A stretch of 64,000 nucleotides of DNA, taken from the NCBI GenBank assembly GCA_937978655.1, contig CALJUX010000070.1, positions 1 to 64,000 of the forward strand, in the 5' to 3' direction. The notes beneath the pieces are model-generated. The model searched no databases and was not told the DNA's origin. It was given only the letters and a program-made list of their open reading frames with translations. How positions within the stretch are numbered: position 1 is the stretch's first letter; each line of letters opens with the position of its first letter. The position numbers and the translations under genes are program-made. Below are positions 39,807 through 47,239 of the stretch, piece after piece. This stretch comes from an uncultured Chromatiaceae bacterium. GTDB taxonomy: Bacteria > Pseudomonadota > Gammaproteobacteria > Enterobacterales > Alteromonadaceae.

Positions 39807-40393
39807 GCCTGCAGTTACCACCACTGGCGCCGGCGTTGCCTCGTCATGGCAGCGCCAGGGCACAACGTCTGGGCTGCTGGCTGCTGCAACGCCTCGGCTG
39901 GCAGGTGCGCGGCAATTTACCCGATGTGCCGAAGCTGGTCGCAGCGGTGGCGCCACATACCTCGAACTGGGACTTTATCGTCGCATTTGCCGCCAGTCTG
40001 GCGCTCGGAGTCAAAATATCCTTTCTGGGCAAACACAGTATATTTGTCTGGCCGCTTCGAAATTTTCTGCTCCGGTTTGGCGGTATCCCGGTCGAACGTA
40101 GTCAGCGCCACGGCATAGTGCCACAACTGGTGGCGACTTTTGCGCGCGAGCCCAAACTGCTGCTGGGCATTGCGCCTGAAGGCACCCGGAAAAAAGTGAC
40201 GCAGTGGAAATCCGGTTTTTGGCATATTGCCAGTCAGGCCAATGTGCCTATCCAGCTGATTGGACTGGATTTTGCCAGCAAAACGCTGGTGTTTGGGCCT
40301 CTGCTGCAGCCCGGTGACAGCTTTGAGCAGGATCTGCCGCAGATGCGTGCGTTTTTTGCGCAGATGCAACCGAAGTATCCACAAAACTTCTGA
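39803..40393 (+). CDS. 1-acyl-sn-glycerol-3-phosphate acyltransferase-like protein
   Basis: 196 aa. PlsC-type motifs: HX4D as HTSNWD (about residue 52-57), GKHSIFVWPLRNFLLRFGGIPVER, and APEGTRKK for the phosphate-binding EGTR block, then IQLIGLDF. No strong membrane helix is predicted. It should transfer an acyl chain to a lysophosphatidate-like acceptor; many short homologues of this type are uncharacterised. The start is TTG, overlapping the DUF3014 stop as TTGA, so the two are translationally coupled. Confidence 0.82.
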   Translation: MSLQLPPLAPALPRHGSARAQRLGCWLLQRLGWQVRGNLPDVPKLVAAVAPHTSNWDFIVAFAASLALGVKISFLGKHSIFVWPLRNFLLRFGGIPVERSQRHGIVPQLVATFAREPKLLLGIAPEGTRKKVTQWKSGFWHIASQANVPIQLIGLDFASKTLVFGPLLQPGDSFEQDLPQMRAFFAQMQPKYPQNF

Positions 40394-40430
40394 CCTGCCG
40401 CGCTTTTTTCGGCATGGCGCCGATTTTAGG

Positions 40431-40459
40431 TTGCAGGCCCCGGCAGTTTTGCGCATAAT
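40431..40459 (+). promoter_or_regulatory. Promoter of SRP RNA gene
   Basis: TTGCAG (40431-40436), 17-bp spacer, CATAAT (40454-40459), then a GC-rich discriminator GCCGCCGC. Transcription would begin near 40467 and give a short 5' leader containing GCTGAC-GTCC-GTCAGC, removed to yield the mature RNA. Confidence 0.7.
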
Positions 40460-40498
40460 GCCGCCGCATTCATTGCTGACGTCCGTCAGCAACACTAT

Positions 40499-40612
40499 GG
40501 TGGCCTTATTGGTCCTCCCGCAATAGTAGTTCGTGAACCCGGTCAGGTCCGGAAGGAAGCAGCCGCAGCGAATGATCTATGTGCCGGGATGTGGCTGGTA
40601 AGGCTACCACCC
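40499..40612 (+). ncRNA. ffs: Signal recognition particle 4.5S RNA
   Basis: About 114 nt. The apical SRP core is unmistakable: GGTCAGGTCCGGAAGGAAGC followed by AGCC, then GTGCCGGGATGTGGCTGG, matching the E. coli RNA nearly base for base in the Ffh-binding region. The ends pair as GGTGGCCTT with AAGGCTACCACC, closing the long hairpin. With Ffh it targets nascent membrane proteins to FtsY and SecYEG. The gene has its own stringent-type promoter. E. coli ffs lies in the same broad neighbourhood as apt and dnaX. Confidence 0.95.
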
Positions 40613-40727
40613 AAATTCTCCAGAATCCCCTGAAACCCTTGGAATACCTAGCCTGAATCGTCGGCTCACCTAATTCTCCAGACTGTTGATTTCCCCCTGA
40701 ATAAACTTTTTCCCGACTGGTATCAGC

Positions 40728-40904
40728 TCATTGCTGCGCTTGTTGCTGCAGTTGCAGTTTGCGCTGGAAATCTTTGGTCACTATCGGTAATGCCGCCAGC
40801 ACAATAGCCGGATCGAGCTGGTGTTGTTCCAGCAGCATAATCAGGTCTACCGCCAGTTTGATGGCCGGCGGCGCCTGATCTAATGGTGGGTTTATTCCGC
40901 TCAT
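40728..40904 (-). CDS. ybaM: DUF2496 / YbaM (RsmS) family small protein
   Basis: 58 aa. The conserved core APPAIKLAVDLIMLLEQHQL followed by VLAALPIVTKDFQRKL aligns with E. coli YbaM (KLAVDLIVLLEENQI, VLRALDIVKRDYEKKL). YbaM/RsmS is a small cytosolic helical protein reported as a pleiotropic regulator in Pectobacterium; its mechanism is unclear. The ATG overlaps the comFB stop by four bases (ATGA), so both come from one mRNA. In E. coli ybaM adjoins priC and apt; here priC is 2.5 kb away. Confidence 0.85.
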   Translation of the reverse strand: MSGINPPLDQAPPAIKLAVDLIMLLEQHQLDPAIVLAALPIVTKDFQRKLQLQQQAQQ

Positions 40905-41197
40905 GCTTCGGCAGCGGCAACCGTTTCTGCTTTTTTATTATCCGGGCTGTCGAGGAAAGCGCGGGCTTTCGCCACAGCGTCTTTGACCCGGGTTACCATC
41001 TCAAAGCGTTCAGTCTGAGGCAGATAAAACGCCATATCCACTTCATAACGAATGTATTTGCACGGCAACTGATTGAGCACAATGCAGCATAAATCAGCCA
41101 GATATTCGCTGTCATGTTCGTCTGCCAGCCCGAGTTCACTTAAATGGTCCAACATCAGCTTTTCATAATAGTTATGGATATCGTCATGTAATTTCAT
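40901..41197 (-). CDS. Late competence development ComFB family protein
   Basis: 98 aa from the ATG at 41197, with GGGAG upstream; an adjacent TTG could add one residue. It shows the ComFB pattern HNYYEKLMLDHLSELG, then YLADLCCIVLNQLPCKYIRYEVDMAFYL. Two consecutive cysteines lie in the core, as in relatives where Cys and acidic residues bind zinc or, in some ComFB proteins, cyclic dinucleotides. Its function in gammaproteobacteria is not established. It is co-translated with ybaM. Confidence 0.78.
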   Translation of the reverse strand: MKLHDDIHNYYEKLMLDHLSELGLADEHDSEYLADLCCIVLNQLPCKYIRYEVDMAFYLPQTERFEMVTRVKDAVAKARAFLDSPDNKKAETVAAAEA

Positions 41198-41300
41198 CAA
41201 CTACTCCCGTGTGTTGAGTAAATGTTGCCCAGAGGCAAGGGGTATGCAGCCAGCATAACCATTAGTTGGCAAAAACGCCACCGGACTGACCAGCGCCAAT

Positions 41301-41322
41301 GTACCGGTACTGTCAGCTGACA
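41301..41322. promoter_or_regulatory. Adjacent palindromes upstream of kynA
   Basis: Two perfect palindromes lie back to back: GTACCGGTAC (41301-41310) and TGTCAGCTGACA (41311-41322), about 55 bp before the kynA start. They look like an operator or operator pair for dimeric regulators. No regulator gene is adjacent. Confidence 0.45.
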
Positions 41323-41376
41323 GCTGGCGGTCAGCACGTTAGACTAAGCCGTCTTCCTTCGGTCAGAATCATAAAA

Positions 41377-42477
41377 ATGCAAAAAAATACCACTCCCTGT
41401 TATTACGGCGATTACCTGCAACTGGACAAAATCCTCGCAGCACAGGCGCCGGAAAGTGCCCGCTACGGTGCTGAAGCGCACGATGAAACGCTGTTTATTG
41501 TGGTGCATCAGGTGTACGAACTTTGGTTCAAACAAATTTTGCACGAATTAAAAGCGGTGCTGACAGTATTTGCTGAACCTGTCATCCACGACCAGCAACT
41601 GACCGGCGTGGTGCATAAACTCAAGCGGGTGATCACGATTCAGCAGTTGCTGAATCAGCAGATCGGCGTGATGGAAACCATGACACCGCAGGACTTTATG
41701 TCGTTTCGCGATTATCTGGTGCCCGCGTCTGGTTTTCAGTCGGTACAGTTTAAAATGCTGGAAATTGGCCTTGGCCTGAAAAGCGAATTCCGCATCGATT
41801 TTGACAAAAACTCCTTTTATAACCGCCTGAATGACAAAGACCGCGAGTTTTTGCAGAGCTTTGAAAACCTGCCGTCATTATTTGAGCGGGTGCAAGCCTG
41901 GCTGGAACGGATGCCGTTTTTAGAATTCGGCGATTTCAGCTTCTGGCAGATGTATCAGCAGGTGACGGCGCAAATGCTGGATGAAGACCAGCAGACCGTG
42001 TTATCGATCAGCGCACTGGCCGACAACGAGCGGCAATTGCAGTTAGCTGAAATCGAACGCACCCGCGCTAAGTTTGCCGCCTTACTGGATATTGATAAAT
42101 ATGCTGAACTGCAGCAACAGGGCAGTTTCCGTTTAAGCCAGCGTGCAATGCTGGGGGCCTTGTTTATCAGTCTGTATCAGGAAGAACCGGTGTTTAATTT
42201 GCCGTTTCAGGTACTGACCTGCCTGACCGAAATTGACGAGAACCTGACGATTTGGCGTTACAAACACGCGATGATGGTCCAGCGTATGCTTGGCACTAAA
42301 ATTGGTACTGGCGGTTCCAGTGGTCATGATTATTTAAAACGCACCACCGAGAAAAACCGTATTTTCACTGACTTGTTCCATATGGCGACTTTTTTAGTGC
42401 CCAAAGCCAGCTTGCCGCTACTGCCGGCACCGGTGCGGCGCCAGCTAGGGTTTTATTTCTCCGGGGACGCGCGCTGA
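41377..42477 (+). CDS. kynA: Tryptophan 2,3-dioxygenase
   Basis: 366 aa from the ATG at 41377, preceding TTPCYYGDYLQLDKIL as in the family. This heme enzyme opens the indole ring of L-tryptophan to N-formylkynurenine. Motifs: AHDETLFIVVHQVYELWFKQILHEL (substrate and heme pocket), FRDYLVPASGFQSVQFKMLE, and RYKHAMMVQRMLGTKIGTGGSSGHDYL with the proximal histidine region. It is longer than the 300-aa Xanthomonas type and closer in length to larger homologues. No other kyn genes are adjacent. Its stop abuts the stop of the convergent HDAC gene with no spacer. Confidence 0.93.
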   Translation: MQKNTTPCYYGDYLQLDKILAAQAPESARYGAEAHDETLFIVVHQVYELWFKQILHELKAVLTVFAEPVIHDQQLTGVVHKLKRVITIQQLLNQQIGVMETMTPQDFMSFRDYLVPASGFQSVQFKMLEIGLGLKSEFRIDFDKNSFYNRLNDKDREFLQSFENLPSLFERVQAWLERMPFLEFGDFSFWQMYQQVTAQMLDEDQQTVLSISALADNERQLQLAEIERTRAKFAALLDIDKYAELQQQGSFRLSQRAMLGALFISLYQEEPVFNLPFQVLTCLTEIDENLTIWRYKHAMMVQRMLGTKIGTGGSSGHDYLKRTTEKNRIFTDLFHMATFLVPKASLPLLPAPVRRQLGFYFSGDAR

Positions 42478-43404
42478 TCAGTCCCAGCACAACGGCTGCG
42501 CCGGGGTAAACACGGCGCTGGCGGCGCGAAACAGCTGGCTGTGTACCGCAGTCAGCCGGGTCAGATCGCGTTGATAGCCGCCGCCGATCACCGCCGCCAC
42601 CGGAATTTTTGCATCCTGACAGCGTGAAAAAACAAAGCGGTCCCGTTGATAAATACCGGCGGTGCTGATCTGCAGCAGGCCCAAATCATCATCCTGATGA
42701 ATATCCACGCCGGCGTCATACAGTACTAAATCCGGCTGATGCAGCCGTAGCAAATAGTCAAAACTGCTGGCAAGCGCATCCAGATACTCGGGATCGGTGC
42801 AGTGGCTGGGCAGTGCGATGTCCCAGTCGGATTGTTGCTTGCGGGCCGGAAAGTTTTTCTCGCCATGCAAAGATGCGGTAACGACTCTCGGATTGTCAGT
42901 AAATAGCAGCGCGGTGCCATCCCCCTGATGCACATCACAATCAAAGATCAGAATTTTTTCCACGCCCAGGTGTAATGCCTGGGCGGCGGCGACGGCTAAA
43001 TCATTAAACAGACAAAAGCCGGCGCCTTCAGCGGCAAACGCATGGTGGTAACCGCCGCTTAAATGCAGGGCGACGCCGTGCTGAAGCGCCAGCTGCACAG
43101 TACGGATAGTGCCGCCGACCGATTGCAGACTGCGCCGGATTAAAAACTCCGACCACGGAAAACCGATGCGGCGCATCGCTTTTGCATCAAGTTGGCCGCT
43201 GCAAAGCGCAGCGACGTATGCGCTCTGATGCACCAGTGCGAGCTGCGCCACAGTTGCTGGTGGAGCATCGTAGTCAAACCAGCTGGCAGGCATGCCCGCC
43301 TGCAACAAATGCTGGTACAAAGCGCGGTATTTACCGATGGGATAACGATGGCGTTCCGGCAAAACTAAATCACTGTAACAGTCGTGGTAGACCAGCGGCA
43401 GCAT
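42478..43404 (-). CDS. Histone deacetylase family protein (class II-like amidohydrolase)
   Basis: 308 aa. The zinc-dependent deacetylase fold is clear: LHLSGGYHHAFAAEGAGFCLFNDLAVAA with the tandem histidines, ILIFDCDVHQGDGTA with the zinc-binding Asp and His, and LVLYDAGVDIHQDDDLG with the second zinc aspartate. Bacterial members deacetylate acetylpolyamines, acetoin-type or protein substrates; this one cannot be assigned. It is the last gene of the dinG-TSUP-priC-HDAC run and its ATG overlaps the priC stop (TGATG). Confidence 0.88.
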   Translation of the reverse strand: MLPLVYHDCYSDLVLPERHRYPIGKYRALYQHLLQAGMPASWFDYDAPPATVAQLALVHQSAYVAALCSGQLDAKAMRRIGFPWSEFLIRRSLQSVGGTIRTVQLALQHGVALHLSGGYHHAFAAEGAGFCLFNDLAVAAAQALHLGVEKILIFDCDVHQGDGTALLFTDNPRVVTASLHGEKNFPARKQQSDWDIALPSHCTDPEYLDALASSFDYLLRLHQPDLVLYDAGVDIHQDDDLGLLQISTAGIYQRDRFVFSRCQDAKIPVAAVIGGGYQRDLTRLTAVHSQLFRAASAVFTPAQPLCWD

Positions 43405-44009
43405 CAGGATTTACGACCGCGTTGTTCGTACCACTGGATCTCGGCTTCCAGTGCACTGATCGCCTTACGGCAGCGGCCAAGCCGGGCGTGCAGTGCCAGC
43501 TGCACCGCTGGCGGCTGTTGTTGCTGGGCTGATTCCTGCACCATGTCCTGCAAGCGGCGCTCAAATCCCCGGTACTCAGCCAGCTTCTGATGCATCGCCT
43601 GTGCGGTACCACCAAGTTGGGCCAGCAGCTGACCGGCCTGATGCCTGCTATTGGTGTCGGCCGGCGTTTTGCTGCGCGCGGCCCGCCATTTCGGTGCCTG
43701 TTCTTTTTTCCGCACATCCTGACTGGCAAAGGCCTGCATCAGCGCCTGCAGCTGCGCGGCCAGTTTTTCGCACAGCAGCTGTTGTGATTGCATGACCTGC
43801 GGTTTGCCTTGGTAAGATTTGATGCGCTGACACAGCTGCATACTTTCCTGCACATAATCCAGCAGATGGCGGGAACGGCTCTGAAACAGCTGGGAAGAAA
43901 AACAATCGCGTTGTTGCCAGTCCGGCAGCTGTTGATCCAGCTTGCCGGCACGGGCGGCCAGTGTCAGCAGTTGCTGTTCAAGCTGGTGCAGCAGCTGCTC
44001 TGTCGCCAT
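43404..44009 (-). CDS. priC: Primosomal replication protein PriC
   Basis: 201 aa from the ATG at 44009, which overlaps the TSUP stop as TGATG; an in-frame ATG at 44033 is possible. PriC helps reload DnaB at stalled forks without PriB/DnaT. The C-terminal signature FERRLQDMVQE and ARLGRCRKAISALEAEI matches E. coli FERRLREMV and ARLARCRHALEKIENRI. The middle is rich in glutamine and helix-forming, with KWRAARSK basic residues for DNA contact. It sits with dinG in one operon, a DNA-repair pairing. Confidence 0.82.
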   Translation of the reverse strand: MATEQLLHQLEQQLLTLAARAGKLDQQLPDWQQRDCFSSQLFQSRSRHLLDYVQESMQLCQRIKSYQGKPQVMQSQQLLCEKLAAQLQALMQAFASQDVRKKEQAPKWRAARSKTPADTNSRHQAGQLLAQLGGTAQAMHQKLAEYRGFERRLQDMVQESAQQQQPPAVQLALHARLGRCRKAISALEAEIQWYEQRGRKS

Positions 44010-44788
44010 CAGGTCGGGCTCCATTGTTGCCATAATAAACGTGAGGCGATGGCCATCACCATTAGAATAAACAAGGGTTTAATTAATTTGCTGCCAAAGC
44101 GGATAGCAGTATGAGCGCCTAAATACGAGCCAGCCATCAGGCAAATGCCCATCGCAAGTCCAAGCTGATAATGAATATGCCCGAGCAGGCCAAAGGTCAC
44201 TAAGGCCACGCCGTTGGAGATAAAATTCATCGTGCGCGCCAGGCCGCTGGTCAGCAACAGATTGATTTTATACAGCGCCATGCTCGATACCATCCAGAAT
44301 GAACCGGTCCCCGGGCCGGCAATGCCGTCATAAAAACCCAGGCTGAAGCCTTGCAGCCGCTGGGTCCAGATGTGCCTGCCGGTTTGCGCCGGCAACTGTT
44401 GCTGGTCATCCTGCGGGACTTTGGCGAACAAACTGTACAGCGCGGCCAGCAGGATCAGCAGCGGCAGCACTTTTTCCAGTGCCGCTTTGCTGATTTGCTC
44501 AACGACTAACACCCCGATGCAGGCCCCGACAGCCGTCGCAAGCAAGGCATGGCGCCAGAACTGTGGGTCGAACAGCTTTTTCTTATAATAAGTGTAAGAC
44601 GCGGTCAGCGAGCCAAAAGTCGCCGCCAGTTTATTGGTCCCAAGCACCAGATGAGGCGGCAGTCCCGCGGTTAATAACGCCGGCACTGTTAACAAACCGC
44701 CGCCACCGGCGATCGCATCAATAAAGCCGGCCAGAAATGCCACCGCACACAACAGTGCCAGTGTGGTGGGGTCGAGTAAAACTTCCAT
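44009..44788 (-). CDS. TSUP family transporter (TauE/SafE-like)
   Basis: 259 aa integral inner-membrane protein with about eight hydrophobic helices. The TSUP signature GFIDAIAGGGGLLTVPALLTAGLPPHLVLGTNKLAATFGS appears near the N-terminus in the usual repeat, and FYDGIAGPGTGSFWM repeats it in the second half. Such proteins export or import sulfite, sulfoacetate or related anions; the substrate is unknown. The gene begins two bases after the dinG stop and overlaps priC by one base. Confidence 0.88.
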   Translation of the reverse strand: MEVLLDPTTLALLCAVAFLAGFIDAIAGGGGLLTVPALLTAGLPPHLVLGTNKLAATFGSLTASYTYYKKKLFDPQFWRHALLATAVGACIGVLVVEQISKAALEKVLPLLILLAALYSLFAKVPQDDQQQLPAQTGRHIWTQRLQGFSLGFYDGIAGPGTGSFWMVSSMALYKINLLLTSGLARTMNFISNGVALVTFGLLGHIHYQLGLAMGICLMAGSYLGAHTAIRFGSKLIKPLFILMVMAIASRLLWQQWSPT

Positions 44789-44790
44789 GG

Positions 44791-46821
44791 TTAATCATCT
44801 ATCTGACGTTGAAAGGGGGGCAGCGCATTTAACATGGCGCTGCCATAAGATTTGCTGACCAGGCGACGGTCGAGGATCACTATCCGGCCATAGTCCTGTT
44901 CCTGGCGCAGCAGTCTACCACAGGCCTGCACCAGTTTGCGTGCGGTCGCCGGCACCGTCAGGGTCAGGAAGGGATTGCCGCCGCGTTTGGTGACAGCTTC
45001 CGCCATCGCCGCTTCAAAAGGCGAGGTGGGAACGGCAAAGGGTAATTTGGTGATAATCAGATTGGTCAGCAATTTACCGGGTAAATCCAGGCCTTCGGAA
45101 AAACTCTGGGTGCCAAATAAAATGCTGCCACTGCCGCCATCCAGTTTGCTTTTATGTAAATCCAGCAATGCCTGCCGGCTGGCTTCTCCCTGTACCAATA
45201 AACTCAGGCCTTGCTGACGCAGCGCCGCGGCCACCTGTTCCATCTGCCAATAAGAGGCAAACAGCACCAGATTTCCCTGTTCCGGCCGGATAAATTCGGC
45301 CAGTCGCTGACATAACTCCGCAGTAAAGGCTTCATCGGTGGGCTCAGTGCCAAGCCGCGGAATGTGGATCAGGCCACGTTCACGGTAAGCAAATGGCGAG
45401 CTGACATCCAGCTGGCGCAGGCCTGGATGTTCCGTCAGGCCGAGTTCGCGGCGGATGTAGTCAAAACTGCCCAGCGTTTTTAAGGTGGCTGAACATAACA
45501 ATACGGCATGGGCCTGGCTGAAGAACAAATTCTCCAGTTGAAAGCTGACGGACAACGGGCAAGCGTGACCACTGATATGCGGGCCGTCAGCCTCCAGCCA
45601 GCGGGCCTGGCTGACATGCTGCTGGCTTTGATACCAGCAGGACCAAAGCTCCGCCTGGCTGCTGAATTTCTGCTGCAGCTGGCTGAGTTCCTGCTGCAAA
45701 GTGCCGAGTTGTGCGGCCGCCAACTTACCGTCGTTGGCCACTTCAAGCAGTAACTGGAACAATTTGTCGACAGCGGTCAGTACCTTCTGGCTGCTGTCGC
45801 GCAGTGGCTCGGTCTGGCGTTGCAGCAGATCCGGCAAGACCGCATCAACAAACCGCACATGCGCCTCGTCGCCGGCTGATGCGCGAAACAGGGCGGCGAT
45901 TTGGCGCTGAACCGGCTGATAATGGCCAAAGAATTCGTCAGTCGCATCGGCGAGGCGCAGCAGTTCGGCAATTGCCGCATGTTGCGGCAGCAGTTTGTTT
46001 AATAATTGCCTGAGCTTTTGTACTTTGTCCTGCCACAGACTGGCTTCGCTGCTGAGCAGAGCCCGAGCCGAGAAATAGTCACGGCCGACATCGGCCAGAT
46101 GATGGGCTTCATCAATGACATAAATACAATCTTCCGGCGCCGGCAAGACTGCGCTGCCGGCATCCAAATCAGCCAGCAACAAAGCATGATTGACCACCAG
46201 CACCTGGCTGTCTTCAATTTCAGCCCTGGCCAGATGAAACGGACAGTTGCGGTGCGCTGCGTGTTGGCGTGGGCAATGATAAGCATCGGCCTGCAGCAGC
46301 TGCCAGGCTGATTCTGGCAAGGCTTCAGGCAACGAATCGCGATCGCCGAGCCAGCTGCGCTGTTGCCACTGGTCGAGCAGGGCGGCAAATTGCCCGAGCT
46401 GCGCCTGTGCAAACAGTTCCGGTTGGCGGATTTGTTGGCTCAGCCGCTCAATACAGGCGTAACGCTGGCGGCCTTTGACCAGGCTGAACTGAAAATCCAG
46501 CCCGCTGTGCCGGGAGAAGAACGGCAAGTCTTTGTTCACCAGCTGTTCCTGTAACGCCACAGTGGCCGTGGCTATCACCAGTGTTTTTTTTTGGCTCAGC
46601 GCCAGTGGAACCGCCGCCATTAAATACGCCAGCGATTTGCCGGTGCCGGTGCCGGCTTCAATCAGTCCAATCCGGTCATGGTTGTGATAACTGCCTGCCA
46701 GAATGTTGGCCATCTCGGCCACCAGTTGATTTTGGCCGGGTCTTGGCTGATAACCGGGCAGATTGGTTTTCATCTGTTGATGAATGGACCGGATTTGTTG
46801 TTTCAGCGTTTCGCTCAGCAT
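44791..46821 (-). CDS. dinG: ATP-dependent DNA helicase DinG
   Basis: 676 aa (E. coli 716). This XPD-like superfamily 2 helicase resolves R-loops and helps forks pass transcription units. Walker A EAGTGTGKSLAYLMAA (about 55-70), the Fe-S cluster cysteines in RYACIERL, YHCPRQ and RNCPFHLAR, the DEAH box VIDEAHHLADV, and helicase C-terminal motifs (LFGTQSFSEGLDLPGK, VQACGRLLRQEQDYGRI) are intact. The C-terminus KSYGSAMLNALPPF matches DinG rather than YoaA. It leads a four-gene run; its promoter lies in the 418-bp gap shared with the TonB receptor. Confidence 0.92.
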   Translation of the reverse strand: MLSETLKQQIRSIHQQMKTNLPGYQPRPGQNQLVAEMANILAGSYHNHDRIGLIEAGTGTGKSLAYLMAAVPLALSQKKTLVIATATVALQEQLVNKDLPFFSRHSGLDFQFSLVKGRQRYACIERLSQQIRQPELFAQAQLGQFAALLDQWQQRSWLGDRDSLPEALPESAWQLLQADAYHCPRQHAAHRNCPFHLARAEIEDSQVLVVNHALLLADLDAGSAVLPAPEDCIYVIDEAHHLADVGRDYFSARALLSSEASLWQDKVQKLRQLLNKLLPQHAAIAELLRLADATDEFFGHYQPVQRQIAALFRASAGDEAHVRFVDAVLPDLLQRQTEPLRDSSQKVLTAVDKLFQLLLEVANDGKLAAAQLGTLQQELSQLQQKFSSQAELWSCWYQSQQHVSQARWLEADGPHISGHACPLSVSFQLENLFFSQAHAVLLCSATLKTLGSFDYIRRELGLTEHPGLRQLDVSSPFAYRERGLIHIPRLGTEPTDEAFTAELCQRLAEFIRPEQGNLVLFASYWQMEQVAAALRQQGLSLLVQGEASRQALLDLHKSKLDGGSGSILFGTQSFSEGLDLPGKLLTNLIITKLPFAVPTSPFEAAMAEAVTKRGGNPFLTLTVPATARKLVQACGRLLRQEQDYGRIVILDRRLVSKSYGSAMLNALPPFQRQIDD

Positions 46822-47172
46822 TGGAAGATCTGTATGAAATTACAGTACTGACAGTTTAATGCCCGGGATGTCTTTGCTGCAAACTTATTTGCCTGCCGGA
46901 AAAGATCAGACCAGTAAGGTTTACAAAAATGTCAATTTCAATATGTAAACAAATGTTTAATTTATCGCAGATTTCCTCCTGAGTGATAATTTTAAGTAAT
47001 TGATTTCATCTGTAAAAATAACCGACACCCGATGTTAAATTATTTATTAACACGCGTAAAAGCCCTGGCGCGGACCTTATTGGTGCGATGAAGTTCCCGG
47101 CAAAAGCATTGACCTTAAAAAAAAAATCCGATATTTATGCTGCCAGTATTGTGTTAGGTCCCGATACTTTTC

Positions 47173-47192
47173 GTTAATACGCCGGTATTAAC
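47173..47192. promoter_or_regulatory. Perfect 20-nt inverted repeat upstream of TonB receptor
   Basis: GTTAATACGCCGGTATTAAC has two 8-base arms around GCCG, 47 bp before the receptor ATG and downstream of the candidate promoter. It fits a dimeric repressor operator or a hairpin in the mRNA leader. Confidence 0.5.
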
Positions 47193-47203
47193 TTTACAAA
47201 TAG

Positions 47204-47232
47204 AATCACTTTCCTTAAGTGGTCCAGGGAGA
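47204..47232 (+). promoter_or_regulatory. Shared receptor leader element, copy 1
   Basis: AATCACT and TAAGTGGTCCAGGGAGA flank TTCCT. CACTT pairs with AAGTG to form a small hairpin just before the ribosome-binding site AGGGAG. The 17-nt block TAAGTGGTCCAGGGAGA (47216-47232) is identical before the next receptor (50863-50879). Confidence 0.55.
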
Positions 47233-47239
47233 AAAATCA

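Larger units (their letters stand above)
46822..47239. promoter_or_regulatory. Divergent promoter region, dinG / TonB receptor
   Basis: There is no gene in these 418 bp. The sequence is AT-rich. Towards the receptor I see TTGACC (47109-47114) then an A-rich 17-bp spacer and TATTTA, a weak -10; a perfect inverted repeat at 47173-47192; and a leader block at 47204-47232. A run of ten A residues sits in the spacer. No LexA-type box before dinG was found. Confidence 0.4.

Noticed and set aside
46822..47239. SOS (LexA) box before dinG
   Set aside because: E. coli dinG is SOS-controlled, but I found no CTGT-N8-ACAG match here.
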